From NCBI GenBank assembly GCA_001915925.1, contig MNRL01000012.1, positions 1 to 59,983 of the forward strand: 59,983 bases of DNA. Direction: 5' to 3'. The notes under the pieces are model-generated. The model saw only the letters and a list, made by a program, of their open reading frames with translations, did no database searches and was not told the DNA's origin. Of the stretch, positions 24,974 through 32,611 are shown in pieces. The translations under genes and the position numbers were made by a program. Each line of letters begins with the position of its first letter. Position 1 is the first letter of the stretch. Source of the stretch: Clostridium sp. CAG:354_28_25 (GTDB lineage Bacteria; Bacillota; Clostridia; TANB77; CAG-508).

Positions 24974-25010
24974 GTAAAGAGTGAGTTAGCTTTGCTGACT
25001 CACTCTTTAC
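24974..25010. other. 17-bp hairpin after nrtR
   Basis: Arms 24974-24990 and 24994-25010 pair with one G-T, leaving a 3-base loop. There is no U-run, so it may act as a weak terminator or as an RNA 3' end stabiliser. Confidence 0.6.
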
Positions 25011-25094
25011 TTGCCTTAAAAATACCGAAACACAACTTAGTTTAAATCAGCTACAAAATGGGAAAAATTAAAGAAGGAAAAAGCCATCTGCCCA

Positions 25095-25115
25095 CTTATT
25101 ATCAAAAGGATAATA
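25095..25115. promoter_or_regulatory. Putative NrtR operator 1, pncB promoter
   Basis: Near-perfect palindrome TTATTATC-AAAAG-GATAATA, 17 bases upstream of the -35. It resembles the operators at 25163-25184 and 20985-21005. Its centre is 68 bases from that of the second site. Confidence 0.65.
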
Positions 25116-25132
25116 TTTATTTGCAAAATATA

Positions 25133-25184
25133 TTGACAAAAAGAAATGATATACATATAATGTTATTATCAAAAAGTTAATAAG
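25133..25184 (+). promoter_or_regulatory. pncB promoter with downstream operator 2
   Basis: TTGACA (25133-25138), 17-base spacer, TATAAT (25156-25161). Operator TTATTATC-AAAAA-GTTAATAAG at 25163-25184 overlaps the transcription start, as expected for repression; it is the exact reverse complement of the nadD operator over 21 bases. Confidence 0.8.
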
Positions 25185-25207
25185 TACCAAAAATAGGAGG
25201 AATTGGT

Positions 25208-26645
25208 ATGAATAATCAAAGATTAGAATTAGTAGCAGACTTTTATGAGTACACAATGGCAAATGGATATTTTAACAAAAACATGCAAGACAGAATAGCG
25301 TATTTTGATGTGTTTTTTAGGAAAGCACCAGATGAAGGTGGATATGCAATAGTAGCTGGGCTAGAGCAAATAATTAATTACATAAGAAATTTATCATTTG
25401 ATGAAGAAGATATAAACTACCTAAGAAAACAAAATAAATTTTCAGAAGAATTTTTAAATTATCTAGAAAATTTTAGATTCACAGGAGATATATGGGCAAT
25501 ACCAGAGGGAACAGTAGTATTTCCAAATGAACCATTAATAACAGTAAAAGCACCAATAATACAAGCACAATTATTAGAAACAATGCTATTACTTACAACT
25601 AATCATCAATCTTTGATTGCAACAAAAACAAGCAGAATAGTAAAAGAAGCACAGGGAAGACCTGTTATGGAATTTGGTGCAAGAAGAGCACATGGTATTA
25701 ATGCAGCAGTAGAAGGCGCAAGAGCAGCAATTATAGGTGGAGCAGTAGGAACATCATGTACATTATCTGCAAAGGAATTTAATGTACCAGCAAGTGGTAC
25801 AATGGCACATAGTTGGATTCAAAGTTTTGATTCGGAATACGAAGCTTTTAAAGCATATGCAGAGTTATATCCAGATGATTGTACATTTTTAATAGACACA
25901 TACAATACAATCGAATCTGGACTTCCAAATGCGATTAAAGTATTTAATGAAGTTCTAAAACCAAAAGGATATAGACCAAAAGCAGTTAGGCTAGATAGTG
26001 GCGATTTAGCATATTTATCAAAAAAAGTTAGAAAAATATTAGATGAAACTGGGTATGAAGATTGCAAAATATGTGCAACAAATTCGCTTGATGAATATTT
26101 AATAAAATCATTAATAGAACAAGATGCTAAAATTGATTTATTTGGAGTAGGGGAAAATTTAATTACTGCAAAAAGTGAACCAGTCTTTGGCGGAGTATAT
26201 AAATTAGTTGCATTAGAAAAAGACAAAAAAATAGTACCAAAAATTAAAGTAAGTGAAAATACAGCAAAAGTTACAAATCCAAGCGTTAAAAAAGTATATC
26301 GTTTTTATGATAACGAAACTAAAAAAGCAATAGCAGATGTAATTACATTAGCAGATGAAATCATAGACGAAAGAGAGTATATGATTTTTGATCCTCAAAA
26401 TCCATGGAAAAAGAAGGTGCTAAAAGATTACTCTATAAGACTACTTCAAGAAAAAATATTTGAGGAACGGAAAATTAATATATAAAAATCCAAACTTAAA
26501 AGAAATTGCTAAATATTCTAAAAAAGAATTAGATAGTATGTGGGAGGAAGTTAAACGTATAGAAAATCCACATAAATATTACGTAGATCTATCTAAAAAA
26601 TTATGGATATTAAAAAATAATATGTTAAATAATATATATTTTTAA
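25208..26645 (+). CDS. pncB: Nicotinate phosphoribosyltransferase, +1 frameshift at CGG
   Basis: Converts nicotinate plus PRPP to nicotinate mononucleotide. Frame 0 gives 425 residues with FGARRAHG, the AGTMAHSW motif holding the conserved His, and VRLDSGDLAYL, then stops early. At CGG (26468-26470), skipping C26468 restores IFEEGKLIYKNP and about 55 further residues (WEEVKRIENPHKYYVDL), matching the family C-terminus. The joined protein is 478 residues, the normal size. The bases just before the CGG are GAGGAA, Shine-Dalgarno-like. GGAGG precedes ATG 25208. If frameshifting did not occur, only the C-terminal ~12% would be lost and activity would be uncertain. Confidence 0.88.
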
Positions 26646-26658
26646 AATAAGAATATGC

Positions 26659-26687
26659 TTTACTAAACTTTTGTCTTTAGATATAAT
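26659..26687 (+). promoter_or_regulatory. Promoter of the 26721 HAD gene
   Basis: TTTACT (26659-26664), 17-base spacer, TATAAT (26682-26687). Confidence 0.7.
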
Positions 26688-26720
26688 GTAAAAAGCTTAG
26701 TACATGGGGATGATGTAGCA

Positions 26721-27575
26721 ATGATTAAACTTATAGCAAGTGATTTAGATGGAACAATGTTCGAAAAAGGAAATGTAATACCAGAAACTAACTTAAAAGC
26801 AATAAATGATATTAATAATTCTAATATAAATTTCACAATATGCACAGGCAAAACATATTCATTGTTTAAAAATATATGCCAAGATATAGGTACAGGATAT
26901 GGAATATTTGGAAATGGAAATCAAATAATTAACTTAAAAACTGGTGAAGAAATTTATAGAAAATTATTAAAAAACGAAGATGTACTTTTTTGTATAAATA
27001 CAGCAAAGAAGTTAAACTTACACGTACATTTATACACTAATAAAGAAGTAATAACAGAAAAACTATTATATATGGATTTAAGAAACTTTGAATTAACTAA
27101 AAATGATAAAAATATAGATTTAGAATTTAAAATTGTAACAGATATTCAGGAATATATAGAAAAAGAAAATCCAGAAATATTAAAACTAGTAATTTCAGCA
27201 GAAAAAGATTTAGCAAGTTTAAAAAATGAGTTTGCTAAAAATAAAAATTTACAAGTAAATTTAATTAGAAAAGTTGATAAATATAGAGATGAAATTATAG
27301 GGAAAGAGTATGAATATTTAGATATTATGCCAGCAGGAATTAATAAAGAACAAGCTCTTGAAGTACTAGAGAATTATTTAAAAATAGATAAAAGCGAAGT
27401 GCTTGCGATAGGGGATAATCTAAATGATTTAGAAATGATAAAAGATTCTGGGGTCGGTATTGCTGTTGCAAATGCATATGACGAAGTAAAAGAAGTTGCT
27501 AATTATACAACAACCACTACTGCACAAAATGGTGGTTTTGCAGAGGCAGTATATAAATTTATAGAATTTAAATAG
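26721..27575 (+). CDS. Cof-type HAD-IIB phosphatase
   Basis: 284 residues of the HAD superfamily, Cof subfamily. Motif I is ASDLDGTMF (nucleophile Asp at about residue 8), motif II TICTGK, and motif IV GDNLNDLEMIKDSG near 238. Such enzymes dephosphorylate sugar phosphates, flavin or pyridoxal phosphates; the substrate cannot be told. The N-terminal signature SDLDGT and the C2 cap architecture fit. It is monocistronic with its own promoter and a convergent terminator, following the NAD block but without its operator. Confidence 0.88.
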   Translation: MIKLIASDLDGTMFEKGNVIPETNLKAINDINNSNINFTICTGKTYSLFKNICQDIGTGYGIFGNGNQIINLKTGEEIYRKLLKNEDVLFCINTAKKLNLHVHLYTNKEVITEKLLYMDLRNFELTKNDKNIDLEFKIVTDIQEYIEKENPEILKLVISAEKDLASLKNEFAKNKNLQVNLIRKVDKYRDEIIGKEYEYLDIMPAGINKEQALEVLENYLKIDKSEVLAIGDNLNDLEMIKDSGVGIAVANAYDEVKEVANYTTTTTAQNGGFAEAVYKFIEFK

Positions 27576-27584
27576 AAATAAAAT

Positions 27585-27623
27585 AACGCATCATAAAAGC
27601 TTTTAGCTAACTTATGATGCGTT
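27585..27623. terminator. Bidirectional terminator between the HAD and GT51 genes
   Basis: Perfect 12-bp stem AACGCATCATAA (27585-27596)/TTATGATGCGTT (27612-27623) between convergent genes. Confidence 0.85.
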
Positions 27624-27628
27624 TAGTT

Positions 27629-28318
27629 TTATGTATTAGCATTAATAATTTCATCTGCTTCTTCTTGTGATATATATCCATTTCCAACCATTGTTTCTAA
27701 TACATGCTCTTGTCTACTTTTAGTTAAATCTGGATTTTTGGTTGGAGCATACACTGAAGGAGCATTAGGAATTCCAGCCATCATGGTACATTCATTTAAG
27801 TCCATTTCACTAGGTTCTTTATCTAAATAACCATTACAAGCTTCTTTAATTCCATAATATCCATCACCGAAATAAGATGTATTTACATATAATTCTAAAA
27901 TTTCTTCTTTAGAATAATTATCTTCAATAGCAAATGCCATAAATATTTCTGCAAGTTTTCTAGAAAATGGGTTCATATCTATAAAATAAATGTTTTTAGC
28001 AAGTTGCTGTGTAATAGTACTACCACCTTCACGTAAATCAAAATTTGTAACATTAACATATATAGCTCTACCTATTGAGCGTAAATCTATTGCACCATGG
28101 TCATAAAAACGTCTATCTTCTACAGAGACTACAGCATCTAAATAATTCTGTGGTAAGTCTTCATATTTCACATAATTTTCATCACTTTGAATTTGCTCTA
28201 TTTTACTAATTAAAGGCTCTTCTTTTATAGCTTGGCTGTATAGGGAATAACCATATATTCCAAGCGAAGCGGCAATTAGTATTATAATTAAAAGCAAAAT
28301 TAATAAAAACTTTTTCAT
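27629..28318 (-). CDS. Monofunctional peptidoglycan glycosyltransferase (GT51)
   Basis: 229 residues from ATG 28318. One N-terminal membrane anchor (about 3-24) is followed by a GT51 domain that polymerises lipid II outside the membrane. Hallmarks are SVEDRRFYDHGAID (catalytic Glu, near 68-81), REGGSTITQQLAKN (near 99-112), and the second-Glu region KEEILELYVNTSYFG. No transpeptidase domain follows. A GTG 12 bases upstream is in frame but lies within the GGTGAT ribosome-binding site. The leader is very short: promoter TTTACA-17-TATAAT ends about 20 bases before the start. It is divergent from mraZ. Confidence 0.92.
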   Translation of the reverse strand: MKKFLLILLLIIILIAASLGIYGYSLYSQAIKEEPLISKIEQIQSDENYVKYEDLPQNYLDAVVSVEDRRFYDHGAIDLRSIGRAIYVNVTNFDLREGGSTITQQLAKNIYFIDMNPFSRKLAEIFMAFAIEDNYSKEEILELYVNTSYFGDGYYGIKEACNGYLDKEPSEMDLNECTMMAGIPNAPSVYAPTKNPDLTKSRQEHVLETMVGNGYISQEEADEIINANT

Positions 28319-28428
28319 ACGTATCACCAAATATATTATACAGTAAAAAGTAATTATTGTAAAACAATAATTAAAAAATTAATATAATATTAAGAAATAA
28401 AAAAAATTAAAAAAAGTCTAAAAAGTAC

Positions 28429-28457
28429 TTGCAATTTAATAAATGTTGTATTAAAAT
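28429..28457 (+). promoter_or_regulatory. mraZ promoter
   Basis: TTGCAA (28429-28434), 17-base spacer, TAAAAT (28452-28457). Confidence 0.6.
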
Positions 28458-28465
28458 TTATCCAG

Positions 28466-28489
28466 GTGGAGAGAAGTGGTACAAAGTGG
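28466..28489 (+). promoter_or_regulatory. MraZ operator: three GTGG repeats at 10-base period
   Basis: GTGG at 28466-28469, 28476-28479 and 28486-28489, exactly one helical turn apart, between the promoter and the mraZ start. MraZ is known to bind tandem G-rich repeats of this period at its own promoter, so autoregulation of the dcw operon is expected. Confidence 0.7.
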
Positions 28490-28515
28490 TAAAAAATGAA
28501 TTGAGGTGAAACGAA

Positions 28516-28948
28516 GTGCTAATTCGGCCAATATGAACATTCTTTAGATGCCAAAGGCAGATTAATAATGCCAGCAAAGCTAAGAGAAGATATGGGCGAA
28601 AAGTTCATAATCACTAAAGGCTTAGACGGGTGTCTATTTGGATTTTCACAAAACGAATGGGAAAACTTCGAAACTAAATTAAAAACACTTCCACTTACCA
28701 ATAAAAATGCTAGAGACTTCGTAAGATTTTTCTTATCTGGAGCAATGGAATGCGAAATAGATAAACAAGGAAGATTTTTAATATTTAGCAATCTAAGAAA
28801 CGTTGCAACACTAGAAAAAGAAGTAGTTATAATTGGTGTTGGGACAAGAATAGAAATATGGAATAAAGACAAATGGGAAGAATACAACAGTGAGGAAAAT
28901 ATATCAGCAGATGATATTGCAGAAAATATGACAATGTTAGGTATATAA
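28516..28948 (+). CDS. mraZ: MraZ transcriptional regulator, +1 frameshift at codon 4 (CGG)
   Basis: AbrB-like regulator of the division and cell-wall cluster. The long frame starts only at an internal ATG (28568), lacking the conserved N-terminus. Upstream, GTG 28516 stands 7 bases after GAGGTG and reads GTG CTA ATT, then CGG. Skipping C28525 gives MLIGQYEHSLDAKGRLIMP, the canonical MraZ start, and a 143-residue protein, the family length. In frame 0 the ribosome would stop after six codons (MLIRPI). The first DXXXR module (DAKGR) lies after the shift; the second (DKQGR) is near residue 80. Expression of MraZ thus seems to depend wholly on passing CGGC. Confidence 0.88.
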
Positions 28949-29328
28949 CTTGAAAAAGTTTATATAAATTTTATACAAAAGAAAAATTTAAAATATACTA
29001 ATGAAGAAAAAGTTACAAAAGAAGTTTTGTAAACATTTACTAAAGAGAAATCAAGAAAAACTTGATAAGAAGAGGGCTATACTAAAGAGGAATTTTAATA
29101 TACAAAAGATAAAATCTTAAGAAACTAATTATATTTTATTTATCTATGTACTTAAGAAAAAATATTTAAATTACAAATGTAAATAGCTAATATATACCAC
29201 GAAAAAGGGAATGAAATACAAATGACGAAACCGCTAGAAACAAAAGAAGAATAGCTACTAAACAGTTGGAAATCAAAAACTTCCAACTGTTTGTGCTATT
29301 CAAAAAAATGATAAATGGAGGGTATGTA
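28949..29328 (+). other. 380-base A-rich intergenic region, mraZ to rsmH
   Basis: No supported gene. It contains a perfect 12-bp hairpin AAACAGTTGGAA (29260-29271)/TTCCAACTGTTT (29281-29292) without a T-run, and loosely repeated TACTAA(A/T)GA motifs. mraZ and rsmH are normally tightly spaced, so a gap of this size is unusual. Confidence 0.5.
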
Positions 29329-30259
29329 TTGGAATTTAAGCATAAACCTGTTTTACTTGATGAATGTATAAATGGATTAAATATAAAACAAGATGGAATT
29401 TATATAGATGGTACCTTAGGAGGTGCTGGACACAGCAAAGAGATTGCTAAAAGATTATCAAGTAAAGGGCTATTAATCGGAATAGATAGAGACTTAGAAG
29501 CTTTATCAGCAGCAAAAGAAAATTTAAAAGAATTTAAAAATGTTAAATATATACATGGGAATCATGATGATATAGATATAATATTGCAAGATTTGCGGAA
29601 TAGAAGCTGTAGATGGAATATTACTGGATTTGGGTGTTTCCTCATATCAATTAGATGAACGAAATAGAGGATTTAGTTATTTAGGAGAGAATACATTAGA
29701 TATGAGAATGGATAAAACACAAGAACTAACTGCAAGAGATGTGGTTAATAATTATCCAGAAGAAAAATTAGCAAATATTATATATGAATATGGAGAAGAG
29801 AGATTCTCTAGAAATATAGCAAAAAATATTTGTATAGAGCGAAAAAAAGCACCAATAGAAACGACTGCAGAATTAGTAAAAATAATAGAAAATTCTATTC
29901 CTAAATCAAAGCAAAATAATGGGCATCCTGCCAAAAGAACATTTCAAGCAATTAGGATAGAGGTAAATAACGAGATAGAACCTTTATACGATACTGTTTT
30001 AAAATGTTTAAAATGTTTAAACAAAGGTGGAAGATTATGTATTATAACATTTCATTCTTTAGAAGATAGGGCGGTAAAAAAAGCATTTATAGAAGCAGAA
30101 GGAAGATGTACATGTCCAAAAGATTTGCCATATTGCGTATGTGGAGCAGTATCTTATGGGAAAATTATAAATAAAAAACCAATAATTGCTACTAAGGAGG
30201 AACAAGAGGAAAATTCAAGAAGCAAGAGTGCTAAATTAAGAATTTTCGAAAGAAAATAA
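29329..30259 (+). CDS. rsmH: 16S rRNA C1402 N4-methyltransferase RsmH, +1 frameshift at CGG
   Basis: SAM-dependent enzyme acting on 16S rRNA. TTG 29329, six bases after GGAGGG, gives LEFKHKPVLLDECI, the family N-terminus. The SAM site YIDGTLGGAGHS is near residues 25-36. Frame 0 is lost after QDL at CGG (29596-29598). Skipping C29596 restores LGIEAVDGILLDLGVSS, a conserved block, and runs to 30259. The joined length of 309 residues equals the family norm. Later motifs are RGFSY, LDMRMD and LCIITFHSLEDRAVK. Both halves retain all conserved residues, which argues against decay. Second gene of the dcw cluster. Confidence 0.9.
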
Positions 30260-30280
30260 CGAAAGAGGAGGTGAAGGCTA

Positions 30281-30802
30281 ATGGCTAGGTACCAATATGA
30301 AACAAGTCCAAGAAAATTAGAACCAGATTTTATACCAAACAGAACATCTAAAAAAAGTCAGGAATTGCAAAGAGAAAGAGAATTAAAAGAGAAAATAAAA
30401 CAAGAAGCAAAAGAAAGAGCAAAACAAAAAAGAGCTACAGTTGTATTAAAGAAAAAAGTTGTTGTATATATTGCTTTGATTTTTGCAATGCTATTAGTCG
30501 TTAGCTATAGAAACTCCCTAATAACAGAAGATTTTAATAAAGTAAAATCACTAAAAGCAGAACTTGCAACACTACAAAAGGAAAACCAACAAACTCAAGT
30601 TTCAATAGAAAGCAATCTTAATTTAAGTAAAATAGAAGAAGAAGCAAAAAGTAAATTGGGAATGCAAAAACTTACAAATGATCAAAAGATATATATAAGT
30701 TTACCAAAAAAAGATTATGTGCAATCTTCAACTGATAATACAGCAACGACTACAGAAAAAAGTTGGTTAGAAAAAATTATAGAAAAAATAAAAGGAAATT
30801 AA
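30281..30802 (+). CDS. ftsL: FtsL-like cell-division protein
   Basis: 173 residues: a basic, charged N-terminal tail (about 1-62), one transmembrane helix (about 63-82), then a short coiled coil (LKAELATLQKENQQTQ) and a polar C-terminus. This bitopic layout and the position directly after rsmH identify it as the FtsL/DivIC-type septal protein, although sequence conservation in the family is low. GAGGAGGTG precedes ATG 30281, 21 bases after rsmH. A terminator follows, separating it from ftsI/spoVD, unlike in most Firmicutes. Confidence 0.75.
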   Translation: MARYQYETSPRKLEPDFIPNRTSKKSQELQRERELKEKIKQEAKERAKQKRATVVLKKKVVVYIALIFAMLLVVSYRNSLITEDFNKVKSLKAELATLQKENQQTQVSIESNLNLSKIEEEAKSKLGMQKLTNDQKIYISLPKKDYVQSSTDNTATTTEKSWLEKIIEKIKGN

Positions 30803-30845
30803 TCCGCATTTCAAAATTTAAAAATTGAATGTGGATTAATTTTTT
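30798..30845 (+). terminator. Terminator after ftsL
   Basis: Stem ATTAATCCGCATTTCAA (30798-30814)/TTGAATGTGGATTAAT (30825-30840) followed by T residues. Confidence 0.8.
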
Positions 30846-30935
30846 GCTTTCTAAAGAGTAAATATAATATGAGTTAAATATTCTGGGATAAAAATTAAAT
30901 AAATATAGAAAAAACAAAGTACTAAGTAGGATATA

Positions 30936-30964
30936 TTGAAAAAATTAACATAATGTGGTAAAAT
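30936..30964 (+). promoter_or_regulatory. Promoter of the 31037 orphan gene
   Basis: TTGAAA (30936-30941), 17-base spacer ending TGTGG, TAAAAT (30959-30964). The leader can form an imperfect hairpin (ATGGCA near 30974, TGCCAT near 31002). Confidence 0.6.
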
Positions 30965-31036
30965 AAAAAAGTATGGCAAATTTAGTATTTAAAAGTTTTA
31001 TGCCATAACAAAAGAAAAATTTAGGAGGACAAAATT

Positions 31037-32569
31037 ATGTCAAAAGTTATGTCAAAAGAAAAGTTATTTCCATTAGCAAAAAGTGAGGGAGAAAATGAAG
31101 TAGAGCGGTTGCTTAAAAGAGTTATAGATCGTGATAAATTCTCCTACAACGATGCTAAGGCATTTGCGATTATCTATCAAAACTTAGCACCAGGTGATGT
31201 TGCTGGTAAAATTTCTGCAATTAGAGTTAAAAAATTTATGAAGGACTTCATTCAAAAAGATAATCCTAGTATCTATAAAAAGATGTGCATATTTTATGGA
31301 TTGTCTGAGGAAGAGTATGATGAAAAAAAGCGTTCAAAGATAAATAATTTGATACAGAATTATATGGACGGTATACGTTCAGTTGAGAACGCAATAAGTT
31401 ATTCTGTATCCTTCGAAGAGGCAGCAAACAAGATGGCATCAAAGCTTGATGCTCCGGAAGAAATGTCCGTCGTAGAAAGAGTAAAATGGATAAGACTTTG
31501 GTTTATTGTAATTAGAAATCAAGAGCTGTTCTATAACGAGATAGACGGAAATGGCAAAGTAAGAGGAATTGATGTTACTCGGGAAGTAAATGATATGTAT
31601 ATTTTCCCCGAATCAATGATTTTATTAAATGAATCATTTCTGTCAAAATTAAATGACGGAGAAATTCTTTATGATATGATTAAATCATTTATTGATTCAT
31701 ATCCTAAAGATGTTCAGCGAGCTGTTTACAGGTTTGCAGAACTGGATGGAGTTAATCGCCCAGACTCCTGCAGACTGGGAAGAATTAGAGAAGACGTAAA
31801 GAAAAAGTTATTCCCTAATTCGTGGAGATCGTCAACTTCATTTTTCATGTGCAAGACAGGGATAAAATATATGATTCCAAAACATTTAGAAATGGCTGTA
31901 CTTGCATATAAAAATGGAGGTATCTCTAATATGCCCGTAGGTAAATTTGAAATTCTTGATGTCTTTAACGGTTACAAAAAGAGAAAACTTACTGTATATA
32001 AGTATGGGGAAACTCAGGTAAATGGTAACACCGTTGAACTTGGGGTAACTTGTGAGCAAGAACTTATGCTATATGTCAACCTCCACAAGTGGCTTATGGT
32101 GCATCCGGAGTTTAAGTTTGGTAAAGAAGATAAAACTCTGGAAGAATATGGTCTCGCAGAATTACTGCTTGATGAAAAAGAAATTATGAGCACTTGGATT
32201 TTGGAGCAGGGGTTTGCGAGTTCTGAGGAAGATATCAACTGGAAATTGGCAGAAAAGGTTTTGAACCCAAAAGAGAACATACCACTTTTTAAGGAATGGT
32301 ATGATGGAAAGATAAGTAGCGACACTGTTTGCGAGAAAATCGGATTTAATTCCGAAAAACTTGCTAGAATGTGTTTAAGCTTGAAAGGACTTGTTCTTTT
32401 AGACAAGAACACTTTGAACCAAGCATTAAAAAGAGTAAAAATGTTTGGTCTTGAGCAGTCACTTAAAAGTGACAAGATTTATGTGAGGTTGTATGAGTTT
32501 TTAAAAGAAACTTGTATGCCGTGCGGTCCTAAAAAAAGGCCAATTGCAAGTTATGGTATAAAATACTAA
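31037..32569 (+). CDS. Large orphan protein, unknown
   Basis: 510 residues, predicted soluble, rich in Lys and Glu, mostly helical, with no membrane segment, signal or motif I recognise. Short Cys-bearing spots (MCKTGIKYMIP, TCMPCGPKKRP near the C-terminus) are not a clear zinc motif. Composition is distinctly more G/C-rich than the dcw genes around it, and it uses in-frame CGG twice (31106-31108, 31580-31582). ATG 31037 follows TTAGGAGGAC. It has its own promoter and a strong terminator, and it interrupts the dcw cluster after ftsL. Probably foreign; possibly of phage or plasmid origin, but nothing proves this. Confidence 0.6.
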   Translation: MSKVMSKEKLFPLAKSEGENEVERLLKRVIDRDKFSYNDAKAFAIIYQNLAPGDVAGKISAIRVKKFMKDFIQKDNPSIYKKMCIFYGLSEEEYDEKKRSKINNLIQNYMDGIRSVENAISYSVSFEEAANKMASKLDAPEEMSVVERVKWIRLWFIVIRNQELFYNEIDGNGKVRGIDVTREVNDMYIFPESMILLNESFLSKLNDGEILYDMIKSFIDSYPKDVQRAVYRFAELDGVNRPDSCRLGRIREDVKKKLFPNSWRSSTSFFMCKTGIKYMIPKHLEMAVLAYKNGGISNMPVGKFEILDVFNGYKKRKLTVYKYGETQVNGNTVELGVTCEQELMLYVNLHKWLMVHPEFKFGKEDKTLEEYGLAELLLDEKEIMSTWILEQGFASSEEDINWKLAEKVLNPKENIPLFKEWYDGKISSDTVCEKIGFNSEKLARMCLSLKGLVLLDKNTLNQALKRVKMFGLEQSLKSDKIYVRLYEFLKETCMPCGPKKRPIASYGIKY

Positions 32570-32570
32570 C

Positions 32571-32609
32571 AAAAACCCTCTGCTGTGCGTTGCATAGCAG
32601 AGGGTTTTT
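32571..32609. terminator. Bidirectional terminator between the orphan and glycosyltransferase genes
   Basis: Perfect 14-bp stem AAAAACCCTCTGCT (32571-32584)/AGCAGAGGGTTTTT (32596-32609), with A- and T-runs serving both convergent genes. Confidence 0.95.
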
Positions 32610-32611
32610 GG

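Noticed and set aside
24974..25010. Long hairpin after nrtR as an NAD operator
   Set aside because: Its sequence has no similarity to the TTATTATC-type sites; more likely an RNA 3' end structure.
29001..29120. 39-residue Lys-rich ORF between mraZ and rsmH
   Set aside because: No ribosome-binding site; composition is that of A-rich noncoding sequence and chance ORFs are common at this base composition.
4608..30259. Plain sequencing or assembly error as the cause of the four frameshifts
   Set aside because: Not excluded, but disfavoured: all four are an extra C at a codon boundary forming in-frame CGG before GGN, they share no longer sequence motif or homopolymer, and none occurs elsewhere. 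Raw reads would settle it.
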